DNA of 34,206 bases from Eubacteriales Family XIII. Incertae Sedis bacterium (GCA_031266515.1 JAISAW010000007.1:1-34206); one strand, 5' to 3'. Positions 8,482 through 16,065 are shown, counted from the stretch's first letter. Numbers and translations are program-made. The notes: generated by a model from the letters alone, not told the origin.

Positions 8482-9666
8482 CTACAGCCTCCACGGGGAA
8501 TTTTTCACGTCGTGCATCTTCTTTATATTTTCAAGTTTGTCCAACGCATCGTACAGCGTCTCATCTGTCTTCGCAAAATGAAGGCGCACGAGATGGTTCA
8601 CAGGCTCCTTGAAAAAACTGGAGCCCGGTACCGCCGCCACCCCGACGTGCTCCGCGAGTTTGTAGCAAAACTCCACATCGTCCTCGTAGCCGTATTCGGA
8701 GATATCGAGCATCACATAGTATGCCGCGTGTGGATCCGTATGGGCGATCCCGAGCCTGTCGAGCCCGTTCAGAAAAAGCTCCTTCTTTCCGGTGTAGGTG
8801 GCGAGCAGCTCCTCGTAGTACGAATCGGGGAACTCAAGCCCTGGGATGACGGCTTCCATCAAAGGCGCCGCGGCGCCGACCGTGAGGAAATCGTGGACTT
8901 TCCTGGCGACATCGATCACCTCCGGGGAGGATGTGACGTACCCGAGCCGCCAGCCTGTGATTGAATATGTCTTTGACAGAGAATTGCATGCGAGGGTGCG
9001 CTCCCACATACCCGGGATGTTTGCGATGTAATTGTGCCTGTAAGGTTTGTACACGATGTGTTCGTAGACTTCATCGGTGAGAACGAAAGTATCGTACTTG
9101 ACCGCCAGATCGGCGATGATCTTCAGCTCTTCTTCGGTAAATACTTTCCCTGCGGGGTTTGAGGGGTTGCAGAGGACGAGCGCTGCGGGGTTTTGTTTGA
9201 ACGCCGCCTCAAGCACGTCCGGGTCGAAGTGGAAGTCCGGGGGTATGAGAGGGACATATATCGGGTCAGCACCGCACAGTATGGTATCCGCTCCGTAGTT
9301 TTCGTAGAAAGGCGAAAATATTATGACTTTGTCCCCGGGGTTCGTGACTGTCATCATAGCGGTCATCATGGCTTCGGTGCTTCCGCACACAGTGACGATC
9401 TCGGTTTCGGGATCGACCGCGTGACCTGTAAAATGTTCGAACTTCTTCGCCAGAGCTGCCCTGAAATTCGGCGCTCCCCACGTGATGGCGTATTGGTGGG
9501 GCCCTGTGTGGGCGACTTCCGACAGACGGTCTAAGATGGCTTTCGGTGGGTTAAAGTCGGGGAAACCCTGCGAAAGGTTGACGGCGCCATGCTCGATCGC
9601 AATCCTCGTCATCCTCCTGATGATGGAATCTGTGAAAGTTTCGGTTTTCTTTGATAGTTTTCGCAT
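8482..9666 (-). CDS. PLP-dependent class I/II aminotransferase
   Basis: This 394-residue fold-type I aminotransferase has the PLP Schiff-base Lys in NSLSKTYSITGWRLGY (K232), D198 in TDEVYEH contacting the pyridinium nitrogen, the NPSNPAG motif, and a C-terminal Arg (HLVRLHF) for the substrate carboxylate. It resembles the group containing E. coli YbdL (methionine aminotransferase) and kynurenine aminotransferases. Its position ahead of metF and metH suggests methionine or its 2-oxo acid as substrate; this is inference. I start it at ATG 9666 because GAGG precedes it by six bases. An in-frame GTG at 9717 would place 17 extra residues inside the repeat element 9700-9805 and has no ribosome site. 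Confidence 0.9.
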   Translation of the reverse strand: MRKLSKKTETFTDSIIRRMTRIAIEHGAVNLSQGFPDFNPPKAILDRLSEVAHTGPHQYAITWGAPNFRAALAKKFEHFTGHAVDPETEIVTVCGSTEAMMTAMMTVTNPGDKVIIFSPFYENYGADTILCGADPIYVPLIPPDFHFDPDVLEAAFKQNPAALVLCNPSNPAGKVFTEEELKIIADLAVKYDTFVLTDEVYEHIVYKPYRHNYIANIPGMWERTLACNSLSKTYSITGWRLGYVTSSPEVIDVARKVHDFLTVGAAAPLMEAVIPGLEFPDSYYEELLATYTGKKELFLNGLDRLGIAHTDPHAAYYVMLDISEYGYEDDVEFCYKLAEHVGVAAVPGSSFFKEPVNHLVRLHFAKTDETLYDALDKLENIKKMHDVKNSPWRL

Positions 9667-9699
9667 TTTTGCCTCATTTCTGTTGAACAATATCCCTGC

Positions 9700-9805
9700 G
9701 TTACAGTTCAGACGCACACCGGAGATTTGCAGCTAAACAATTTCTGGATAAATCCGAGTCAATCCTAAAAGTTCCGAAGAATTCTGTCTACGTGTGAACA
9801 GTAAC
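9700..9805. mobile_element. MITE-like element, copy A
   Basis: This 106-bp element has inverted ends GTTACAGTTCAGACGCACA (left) and GTTACTGTTCACACGTAGA (right, complement), matching at 15 of 19 positions. It is flanked directly by ATCCCTGC (9692-9699) and ATCTCTGC (9806-9813), an 8-bp target-site duplication with one mismatch. It encodes no protein. Its ends align with the element at 29890-29976: the last 44 bases agree at 36 positions. It ends 34 bases before the aminotransferase ATG, so it lies in that gene's leader or promoter. Confidence 0.75.
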
Positions 9806-9826
9806 ATCTCTGCCCGCCCCCTTTCA

Positions 9827-9856
9827 ATAAAAAAGACACAGCCTTTTGACTGTGCC
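9827..9856 (-). terminator. Rho-independent terminator of the feo operon
   Basis: On the minus strand GGCACAGTC, loop AAAA, GGCTGTGTC forms a 9-bp stem (two G-U pairs) followed by TTTTTTATT. It lies 215 bases beyond the stop of the Cys-rich membrane peptide gene, which leaves a long transcribed tail. Confidence 0.8.
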
Positions 9857-9883
9857 CTTCCGCTTCTGCTTTTTCCGTCACGT

Positions 9884-10045
9884 TTACATCGGAGTCCGCT
9901 TGCAGGCACAGCCGGGTTTGCACATCATCATGCACATGGCAAATGAAGCGCGCATCGTCATATTCCCGCTGAAGCCAAACTTTCCGTCCACTCTTTTCGT
10001 CTCTCCGATTTGTAGCTGTATCTCTCGCCTGTTTCGACAATCCAT
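9884..10045 (-). CDS. Candidate 53-residue Cys-rich peptide in the feo operon tail
   Basis: Between the FeoB-associated peptide and the operon terminator there is an ORF of 53 residues whose C-terminus is rich in Met and Cys (MCMMMCKPGCACKR). The CxxxCxxxCxC spacing could bind a metal. Arguments for it are its place in an iron operon and the otherwise unexplained 200-base transcribed tail. Arguments against are that there is no Shine-Dalgarno before the ATG and the N-terminal part looks like a random frame. I do not recognise a family. Treat it as a weak candidate. Confidence 0.22.
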   Translation of the reverse strand: MDCRNRREIQLQIGETKRVDGKFGFSGNMTMRASFAMCMMMCKPGCACKRTPM

Positions 10046-10070
10046 ATATAAACACAATCCGCCCGCCCCG

Positions 10071-10244
10071 TCAAGGACGAGGGGCTTTAGGGCACTCGCC
10101 GTCCTTGCTGCAGCCGCAGTCGCAACCGGGGCACTTGCCCGCTGCGCGGTCGCGCACAAGCTTCACCACTATAGAGCAGATGACCGCAGCGACGACCAGC
10201 CCGACCAGGATAGTCCCCCAATTTTCCCTGAAAAAACCAATCAT
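10071..10244 (-). CDS. FeoB-associated Cys-rich membrane protein
   Basis: This 57-residue protein follows feoB with a 35-base gap. It has one N-terminal membrane helix (about residues 10-30: TILVGLVVAAVICSIVVKLV), a short basic stretch, then a cytoplasmic Cys cluster, CPGCDCGCSKDGEC, with five cysteines. This layout is that of the FeoB-associated Cys-rich membrane proteins common in Bacillota feo operons. Its exact role is not established; passing ferrous iron from the FeoB pore, or stabilising FeoB, are the usual proposals. The ribosome site is weak (GGAAG ten bases upstream), which suggests coupling to feoB translation. Confidence 0.85.
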   Translation of the reverse strand: MIGFFRENWGTILVGLVVAAVICSIVVKLVRDRAAGKCPGCDCGCSKDGECPKAPRP

Positions 10245-10279
10245 GGACAAAATCTTCCAAGCGTACCTTTACACCGCTT

Positions 10280-12448
10280 CTACACAGCCTCTTTTTGGGG
10301 CTGCAGTTTCGAGTAGTCCTTCTGAGGGCGAATAAGCAGATAGAGGAAGCCGATCAGCAGTATGAAGGCAACCGCCGTGCCAATGCCGAAGCCTCCACCG
10401 CCAAGCAGTGCCCCGAACTGGTAAATGCAAAGCGCCACTATATACGCGAATACGCACTGATAGCCGATCGCCGTGAAGAACCACCTGGCATTGTTCATCT
10501 CTCGCCTTATGGCACCCATCGCAGCGAAGCAAGGCGCACACAGCAGGTTGAAAACCAGGAACGAATAGGCTGACAAGGCGGTAAACGAAGCGGACAATTG
10601 CGACCAGACTTCCTGCCCGTCCTCCGACACTTCGGAGAAATTGAAGAGTATCCCAAAAGTGCCTACCACATTTTCCTTCGCTATGAGCCCGGTGATGGCC
10701 GCCACAGCGGATTTCCAGTCGCCCCATCCGAGAGGGGCGAAGATCGGAGCGATGGCCGAGCCTATCTTTGCGAGGATGCTATCGGACATATCGACCATGG
10801 TGAAGCGCCCTCCGCTCCATCCGAAGCTGGACGTGAACCACACGAAAACGGTCGCGAGCAGGATGATAGTCCCCGCTTTTTTGATGAACGACCATCCGCG
10901 CTCCCACATGCTGCGCAGGACGTTGCCGGCGGTCGGCCGGTGATAGGCCGGAAGCTCCATGACAAAAGGCGCTACGTCGCCAGCGAAGAGCCTCGTCTTT
11001 TTCAGTATGATGCCCGAGCAGATGATGGCTGCGATCCCTATGAAATAAGCGCTCGGAGCCACCCACCACGCGCCGTGGAAGAGGGCTCCCGCGATGAGTG
11101 CGATGATTGGAAGCTTCGCTGAGCAGGGTATGAAAGTCGTAGTCATTATCGTCATTTTCCTGTCGCGGTCGCTTTCGATCGTCCTTGACGCCATGATGCC
11201 GGGGACTCCGCAGCCCGTCCCGATCAGTAGAGGGATGAAGGATTTGCCCGACAGCCCGAAGCGGCGGAATATCCTGTCCATAATGAAGGCGACGCGGGCC
11301 ATATAGCCGCAGCCTTCAAGGATAGCGAGGAAGAAAAAGAGGATGAACATCTGCGGCACGAAGCCGAGGACGGCACCGACGCCGGCTATGATGCCGTCAA
11401 GGATAAGCGCCTGCAGCCACGCGGCGCAGCCGATAGCATTAAGCGCGCCCTCCACCACATCGGGCACGCCGGGGACATGAAGCCCCAACAGGTTCCAGCC
11501 GTCTCCGAACACCCCTTCGTTCGCCCAGTCGGTCGCTATAGCGCCGACGGTGGTGACGGACACGAAATACACGATGAACATCACAAGCGCGAATATGGGC
11601 AGCGCAAGGAAGCGGTTTGTCACTACACGGTCGATCTTGTCGGATACGCTGAGCTCCCCCTTGTTTTTGATCTTTACCGAATCGTTTATGATCGAGTCTA
11701 TATAGCCATAGCGCTCCGAGGTGACGATGCTCTCGCTGTCGTCGTCGAGCCTTTCTTCACATCTGAGTATATCCTCTTCAATATGGGCCAGCCGGTCTTT
11801 CGCGATTCCGAGCTTCTCAGCAATCTTTTCGTCGCGCTCAAACAGCTTGATAGCAAAAAATCGCTGCTGCCCCTCCGGCATATCGTGAAGGACGGCCTCC
11901 TCGATATGCGCAAGCGTATGCTCCACGGTAGCCGAAAAGCTGTGCTGAGGGACGGTTTCTTCGTCCGCCGCGCTGACCGCCAGTGCAGCCGCCTCCGCGA
12001 CGCCGTCGCCCCTGAGCGCGGAAATCTCCGTCACCCGGCAGCCGAGCTCTTCAGCGAGCTGGCCGGTATTGATCTCGTCTCCGCTCTTGTTCACCACATC
12101 CATCATATTGATGGCGACCACGACAGGGATCCCCATCTCCGTAAGCTGCGTCGTCAGAAACAGGTTCCGTTCGAGGTTCGTCCCGTCGACGATGTTCAAA
12201 ATCACGTCCGGCCGTTCATCTATGAGGTAATTCCTCGCGACCACTTCTTCAAGCGTGTAAGGGGAAAGGGAGTAGATCCCGGGGAGGTCAGTCACCACGA
12301 CATCCTTGTGCCCTTTCAGTTTTCCCTCTTTCTTTTCAACCGTGACCCCCGGCCAGTTCCCCACGAACTGGTTCGATCCTGTAAGCGCGTTGAACAGGGT
12401 CGTCTTGCCGCTGTTCGGGTTTCCGGCCAGCGCGATTTTTATTGTCAT
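10280..12448 (-). CDS. feoB: Ferrous iron transport protein B
   Basis: This 722-residue inner-membrane Fe(II) transporter has an N-terminal G domain with P-loop GNPNSGKTT (residues 9-17), the switch I region PGVTVEKKEG, DLPGIYSL (G3) and NMMD (G4), then a helical spacer and a C-terminal membrane part. Two Gate motifs are visible, GCGVPGIMASRT and PCSAKLPI, whose cysteines line the iron path. It starts at ATG 12448, preceded by AGGAGG; upstream in-frame codons lack a ribosome site and would precede the invariant N-terminal strand. A terminator-like hairpin and a candidate iron-repressor dyad lie between the second feoA and this gene, so feoB may have separate control. Confidence 0.96.
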   Translation of the reverse strand: MTIKIALAGNPNSGKTTLFNALTGSNQFVGNWPGVTVEKKEGKLKGHKDVVVTDLPGIYSLSPYTLEEVVARNYLIDERPDVILNIVDGTNLERNLFLTTQLTEMGIPVVVAINMMDVVNKSGDEINTGQLAEELGCRVTEISALRGDGVAEAAALAVSAADEETVPQHSFSATVEHTLAHIEEAVLHDMPEGQQRFFAIKLFERDEKIAEKLGIAKDRLAHIEEDILRCEERLDDDSESIVTSERYGYIDSIINDSVKIKNKGELSVSDKIDRVVTNRFLALPIFALVMFIVYFVSVTTVGAIATDWANEGVFGDGWNLLGLHVPGVPDVVEGALNAIGCAAWLQALILDGIIAGVGAVLGFVPQMFILFFFLAILEGCGYMARVAFIMDRIFRRFGLSGKSFIPLLIGTGCGVPGIMASRTIESDRDRKMTIMTTTFIPCSAKLPIIALIAGALFHGAWWVAPSAYFIGIAAIICSGIILKKTRLFAGDVAPFVMELPAYHRPTAGNVLRSMWERGWSFIKKAGTIILLATVFVWFTSSFGWSGGRFTMVDMSDSILAKIGSAIAPIFAPLGWGDWKSAVAAITGLIAKENVVGTFGILFNFSEVSEDGQEVWSQLSASFTALSAYSFLVFNLLCAPCFAAMGAIRREMNNARWFFTAIGYQCVFAYIVALCIYQFGALLGGGGFGIGTAVAFILLIGFLYLLIRPQKDYSKLQPQKEAV

Positions 12449-12496
12449 ATATTTCCCTCCTGAAGCTCCCCATAATTGCTTTTGTATCAATTTCCA

Positions 12497-12512
12497 ATTA
12501 GCCCGAGCTAAC
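12497..12512. promoter_or_regulatory. Candidate iron-repressor operator upstream of feoB
   Basis: ATTAGCCCGAGCTAAC contains the dyad TTAG-6-CTAA also found twice ahead of the first feoA. It lies 49 bases upstream of the feoB start, so feoB may have its own iron-controlled promoter. Confidence 0.5.
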
Positions 12513-12530
12513 TTATGGTTTCGCAAAACG

Positions 12531-12550
12531 CGGAGGGATACCCCTCCGCA
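12531..12550 (-). terminator. Hairpin between feoA and feoB
   Basis: GCGGAGGG, loop GTAT (minus strand) and CCCTCCGC form an 8-bp GC-rich stem, followed on the minus strand by GTTTTG. The T-run is short, so it may be a partial terminator lowering feoB expression or an mRNA-stabilising hairpin. Confidence 0.45.
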
Positions 12551-12585
12551 CCTGCTGTATATTCATAAAACTTTTTATATACCCG

Positions 12586-12807
12586 TCACTCTATTTCGAT
12601 AAGTTCGGCATCCGCCTTTCTCAATGAAAGCTCGTAACCCCTTACGGTGATTTCGACCGGGTCGCCGAGCGGCGCCACTTTCCTGACAAAGACTTCTACC
12701 CCTTTTGTGATCCCCATTTCCATGACGCGGCGCTTGATCGGGCCTTTGCCTGTGACGCCTGCCACCTTTACTGTCTCGCCGGGCCTGACGGCCCTGAGTG
12801 TTCGCAT
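12586..12807 (-). CDS. feoA: FeoA domain protein (second copy)
   Basis: This 73-residue SH3-like FeoA protein is a small cytoplasmic partner of FeoB. It shows the family pattern GETVKVAGVTGKGPIKRRVM, then a hydrophobic core leading to a C-terminal LRKADAELIEIE, which is the typical final strand. The start has an excellent AAAGGAGGA eight bases upstream. It lies 101 bases downstream of another feoA and 137 bases before feoB. It resembles the classic FeoA (L..M.G...G..V) more closely than the first copy does. Confidence 0.93.
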   Translation of the reverse strand: MRTLRAVRPGETVKVAGVTGKGPIKRRVMEMGITKGVEVFVRKVAPLGDPVEITVRGYELSLRKADAELIEIE

Positions 12808-12908
12808 TGACTGTCCTCCTTTTCTCCGTATTGCCCGGCAGCCACCCCCCCTGTGCGGGGCGCAGGCACCCGGCCGGCGGGGCTATACGGCCGCCCGCCA
12901 GAGGCTGT

Positions 12909-13118
12909 TCATACCATGATCTTTACCGCCATCTCCCGACTGATCGCAACACGCGACTCTTTGATACAGACTATCACGTTGCCGTTGATCTCATTTACGA
13001 TGGTGATGAAAGCACCCGGCACGAAGCCGAGGTTTTTCAGGAACTGCTTCGTATCGGGGCGCCCCCCTATCCTTTTGATGGTGTTTTCCTCACCTATTTT
13101 CGCAAGTGTCAAAGGCAT
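12909..13118 (-). CDS. feoA: FeoA domain protein (first copy)
   Basis: This 69-residue protein is the promoter-proximal gene of the feo operon. It contains the FeoA core: KRIGGRPDTKQFLKNLGFVPG, followed by ITIVNEINGNVIVCIKESRVAIS and a terminal AVKIMV strand. It differs clearly in sequence from the next feoA, so the pair is an old duplication or a heterodimer rather than a recent copy. The start is supported by AAGGTGA six bases upstream. Twin feoA genes before feoB are frequent in Clostridia; the functional split between the two is unknown. Confidence 0.92.
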   Translation of the reverse strand: MPLTLAKIGEENTIKRIGGRPDTKQFLKNLGFVPGAFITIVNEINGNVIVCIKESRVAISREMAVKIMV

Positions 13119-13142
13119 AACGCTTCACCTTTCGCCTCCAGA

Positions 13143-13158
13143 GTAAGCTTGAACTAAC
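13143..13158. promoter_or_regulatory. Candidate iron-repressor operator 2
   Basis: GTAAGCTTGAACTAAC differs at two positions from the core of operator 1 (GTTAGCTCGAACTAAC, 13178-13193). It sits 25 bases upstream of the first feoA start, downstream of the predicted transcription start. Confidence 0.5.
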
Positions 13159-13174
13159 CCTTAAACCAACAATA

Positions 13175-13196
13175 TTGGTTAGCTCGAACTAACCAA
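13175..13196. promoter_or_regulatory. Candidate iron-repressor operator 1
   Basis: This is a perfect dyad, TTGGTTAG-CTCGAA-CTAACCAA, with only a 6-base centre. It begins 6 bases downstream of the predicted feo -10 box and so covers the transcription start. TTAG/CTAA half-sites are the hallmark of DtxR/IdeR/MntR-type metal repressor sites (TTAGGTTAG..CTAA), although the centre here differs. Confidence 0.6.
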
Positions 13197-13201
13197 TTGT
13201 T

Positions 13202-13230
13202 ATTTTTACAAAATTCCAGAGGCTTGTCAA
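13202..13230 (-). promoter_or_regulatory. feo operon promoter
   Basis: On the minus strand a perfect TTGACA (13230-13225) is followed after 16-17 bases by TAAAAAT (13208-13202). The -10 is a modest match. Its position just upstream of two operator-like dyads fits repression of the feo operon when iron is replete. Confidence 0.6.
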
Positions 13231-13344
13231 TGCCGTTTTACGCGAAAACCGGAATCTGAAAAATCGGAATCTTATAAAACCGTCGCATTTTACACCCTGA
13301 TATGCCTAAATTCCATTTTTGGGGCAAAACCCGCATTTTCCGCG

Positions 13345-13374
13345 TTGACACACCTGAAAACACTGACCTATACT
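13345..13374 (+). promoter_or_regulatory. Promoter of the LuxR/MalT-like regulator
   Basis: A perfect TTGACA (13345-13350) and TATACT (13369-13374) are separated by 18 bp, with the start codon 31 bases beyond the -10. It diverges from the feo promoter about 115 bp away. Confidence 0.65.
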
Positions 13375-13404
13375 TCAGGGCAGGGATTGGTGTGAGGGGA
13401 TATC

Positions 13405-15957
13405 ATGCACAATGCGAAGATCGGCACAAACGGAAGTATGCCTGCAAAAAATTTCATCATGACAAGGCCTCGTGTCGAGACCATTCTGTCGAATGCTCTC
13501 GAAAAGCCTGTGACCCTCGTCTATGCAGGGGCAGGCTGCGGCAAGTCATACGCAGTGTATTCATACCTTTTGGACTCCGACATCCGCACAACTTGGATGC
13601 AATTGTCAACGTCAGATAACAACCCTTCAAGATTTTGGGAGACCATGTGCAACATGGTTTCCCAAGTCAATAGCGAACTTGCGGTGATGCTTGCCGGCGT
13701 CGGTTTTCCCGGGACAGGCGAACGCTACAAGATCTACTACGACTGCATATCTGACGTCATGAAGCCGACTGAGCACTACGCCTTCGTATTTGACGACGTG
13801 CATCTGATCACCGACCCTGAAGTGATGTCCTTTCTGCTGGCGCTCACAGAGACGCCTCTGCCGGGCGCGGCGCACGTATTCATATCGAGGGAAGAGACGA
13901 TCGCCCCTTACGATGTGGGTACGTCAGATGAGGACTTCGTGATCATTGACGAAAAAGATCTGCTTTTTACGAAAGTGGAAGTGGCCGACTACATGGCGAT
14001 GCTTGAAGTCGACGCTTCGCCCGCCCTCGTTGATGAGGTTTTCACAGCAAGCGAAGGGCTTGCGCACCTTGTCAACCTCGCGGGGAAGCTCGTAAAGAAA
14101 CGTCCCGGGGAGATACGCTACATCCGCGATGCGATAAAGCGCAATATCACAAAGCAGATCTACGACCAATTTTTCGAAGAGGCTTCAGAAGATCTGAAAA
14201 AATACTATGTCAGGCTTTCGCTGCTTGACCACCTCTCCGACAGTCTCGTCCATCAGCTGCCAGGGGGAGAGCAGCTGATAGGCGAGGCTGTGAAAAGGAC
14301 CTCGCTCATCAGGTACGACACATATATGGGCACCTACCATATACACCATATGTTTCTCGAATTCCTGCATACCAAAGAAGGGCTGCTCAGCGAAGAGGAA
14401 AAGGCCGAGACCTACGCTATAGCCGCGGCGTGGTGTGCAGACAACAATTACAAGCTCGAAGCGATGGGCTACTACGAAAAGACCAGCGACTACATATCCA
14501 TAATAGGCCTGTGCGACCACACGAAGCTGGACATGGGCATCCACGACGCGCTATACCTGTTCGACATCCTCGACCGCGCGCCGGAAAGCGTGTTTGACGA
14601 GATCCCCATAGCGCGCGTCCTCTACACGAAAGTATTGCTTTCACTGGGCAGGCTCGACGAAGTGATCGAGAACCTGAACGGGCACATAAGCGTGATGGAG
14701 TCAAAAGGCGAAGCCGGGGCTGACACAGCCACACTGGTGTGGCTGTACTGCAACCTGGGCTTCGCGAAAATACTCCAGTCGACAGATACAGGCGAATATG
14801 ACTTCGCATGGCTGTTCGAAAAAGCCGACGAGTATATGAAGAAATCCGGTATGGCACCACCCGATGAGCCGGTAAACTCCCCTATACTCTCATATGCATG
14901 CACAGTCGGGAACAGCCGAAAAGGCGACCCGGAAAAATACATAGAGGAAGTCGCCAGATCCATCCATTTCACAAACCATGTCCTGAACGGCTGTCTGTAT
15001 GGTTCAGACGACCTTGCGGTATCGGAAGTCGCCTACTACCGGGGAGACATGGCAGCCTGCGAGAGGTACGCCGTGCAGAGCTGCCTCAAAGCACGCGAAA
15101 GGGGTCAGTCATATATCGAAGGGCGCGCACTGTTCCTGCTCCTGCGCATGAACCTCGCCCGCGGCAGGTACCACAAGATCGTCGAAGTGTTGTCGCATTT
15201 TGACGAACTGGCGAAAAGGCATGGTATATATATGGAAAGGATCCAGCACGAAATCGTTCTCAGCTGGTACTACGCATCCATCGACGAGACGGATGATATC
15301 GCGCCGTGGGTCAAAAGTGCATTCCTTTCCTCAGATGAGGAGGCTTTCATAACAGGGCTTGAGGATATAGCAAAGCAGAAATACTACCTTTCTGAAAAGA
15401 AATACCACACGCTGCTCGCTTTCATGGACAGGCGGCCGATGTCGCACGGCATCCGGAAATTCATCATCGGCCGGATAGGGATACTCGTCAGCGAAGCCGT
15501 ATGCCATTACAATCTCAAAAACAAGGCGGAAGCGATGGAAGCGCTGAAACAGGCCTACGACCTGGCTGCCCCAAACGCCTTTGACATGCCGTTCATCGAG
15601 ATGGGAAACCATATGCGTTCTCTCGCAGGCGCCATGCTTCGAGAGAAAAAGTGCGATATCCCGCCGGAATGGCTTGAATTGATCCGCAGCAAGTCCGCGA
15701 CTTACGCCAAGCGCGTCGCCCACGTGAGGTCGTCGTACAGGCAGAACGCTGGCAAGAACGGCGACATACAGCTGACCCTCCGTGAAAAAGAAGTGCTTCA
15801 GGATATGGCGCAGGGGCTCTCGCGTGCAGAGATCGCAGTCTACAGAAACATCTCGGTCAACACTGTCAAGGCGATGCTTCAGATCATCTACGAGAAACTC
15901 GGTGCCGACAACAGCATGGACGCCCTGCGCATAGCAATATCGGAAAACCTTATCTAG
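13405..15957 (+). CDS. Large MalT-like LuxR-family transcriptional regulator
   Basis: This 850-residue cytoplasmic regulator has an N-terminal STAND-type ATPase with Walker A GAGCGKS (residues 42-48) and a Walker B-like YAFVFDDVHLI near 130. A long helical TPR-like middle and a C-terminal LuxR helix-turn-helix (about 785-845: LTLREKEVLQDMAQGLSRAEIA, then NTVKAMLQIIYEKLGA) follow. This is the architecture of MalT, in which ligand and ATP drive oligomerisation and promoter activation. The ligand is not inferable. The start is supported by GAGGGG five bases upstream. It lies upstream of, and co-oriented with, the ATPase and oxidoreductase genes and may regulate them. A short hairpin with a T-run follows the stop. 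Confidence 0.9.
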   Translation: MHNAKIGTNGSMPAKNFIMTRPRVETILSNALEKPVTLVYAGAGCGKSYAVYSYLLDSDIRTTWMQLSTSDNNPSRFWETMCNMVSQVNSELAVMLAGVGFPGTGERYKIYYDCISDVMKPTEHYAFVFDDVHLITDPEVMSFLLALTETPLPGAAHVFISREETIAPYDVGTSDEDFVIIDEKDLLFTKVEVADYMAMLEVDASPALVDEVFTASEGLAHLVNLAGKLVKKRPGEIRYIRDAIKRNITKQIYDQFFEEASEDLKKYYVRLSLLDHLSDSLVHQLPGGEQLIGEAVKRTSLIRYDTYMGTYHIHHMFLEFLHTKEGLLSEEEKAETYAIAAAWCADNNYKLEAMGYYEKTSDYISIIGLCDHTKLDMGIHDALYLFDILDRAPESVFDEIPIARVLYTKVLLSLGRLDEVIENLNGHISVMESKGEAGADTATLVWLYCNLGFAKILQSTDTGEYDFAWLFEKADEYMKKSGMAPPDEPVNSPILSYACTVGNSRKGDPEKYIEEVARSIHFTNHVLNGCLYGSDDLAVSEVAYYRGDMAACERYAVQSCLKARERGQSYIEGRALFLLLRMNLARGRYHKIVEVLSHFDELAKRHGIYMERIQHEIVLSWYYASIDETDDIAPWVKSAFLSSDEEAFITGLEDIAKQKYYLSEKKYHTLLAFMDRRPMSHGIRKFIIGRIGILVSEAVCHYNLKNKAEAMEALKQAYDLAAPNAFDMPFIEMGNHMRSLAGAMLREKKCDIPPEWLELIRSKSATYAKRVAHVRSSYRQNAGKNGDIQLTLREKEVLQDMAQGLSRAEIAVYRNISVNTVKAMLQIIYEKLGADNSMDALRIAISENLI

Positions 15958-15972
15958 GGATTCGTTATTGCT

Positions 15973-15991
15973 CAGGCCTGCCTGTCTTTTT
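15973..15991 (+). terminator. Weak terminator after the LuxR regulator
   Basis: CAGG, loop CCTG and CCTG are followed by TCTTTTT. The preceding TTATTGCTCAGGC is identical to the sequence before the terminator at 1242. The stem is short, so readthrough is likely. Confidence 0.4.
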
Positions 15992-16065
15992 GCCACTAAG
16001 CTGCGCTGGAGTGGGACAGACAAAACCCTTAAATAATTCTCCTACCCACCCGAAAACGTTTAGTG

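Noticed and set aside
9667-9717. N-terminal GTG extension of the aminotransferase
   Set aside because: It lies partly inside the repeat element, has no ribosome site, and the ATG at 9666 has GAGG at the right distance.
9765-10055. 96-residue minus-strand frame beyond the feo peptide gene
   Set aside because: It reads straight through the feo terminator and into the MITE, so it is unlikely to be translated.
11477-12463. 328-residue open frame opposite feoB
   Set aside because: It is a shadow of feoB; the His/Arg/Val-rich product has no fold-like pattern or ribosome site.
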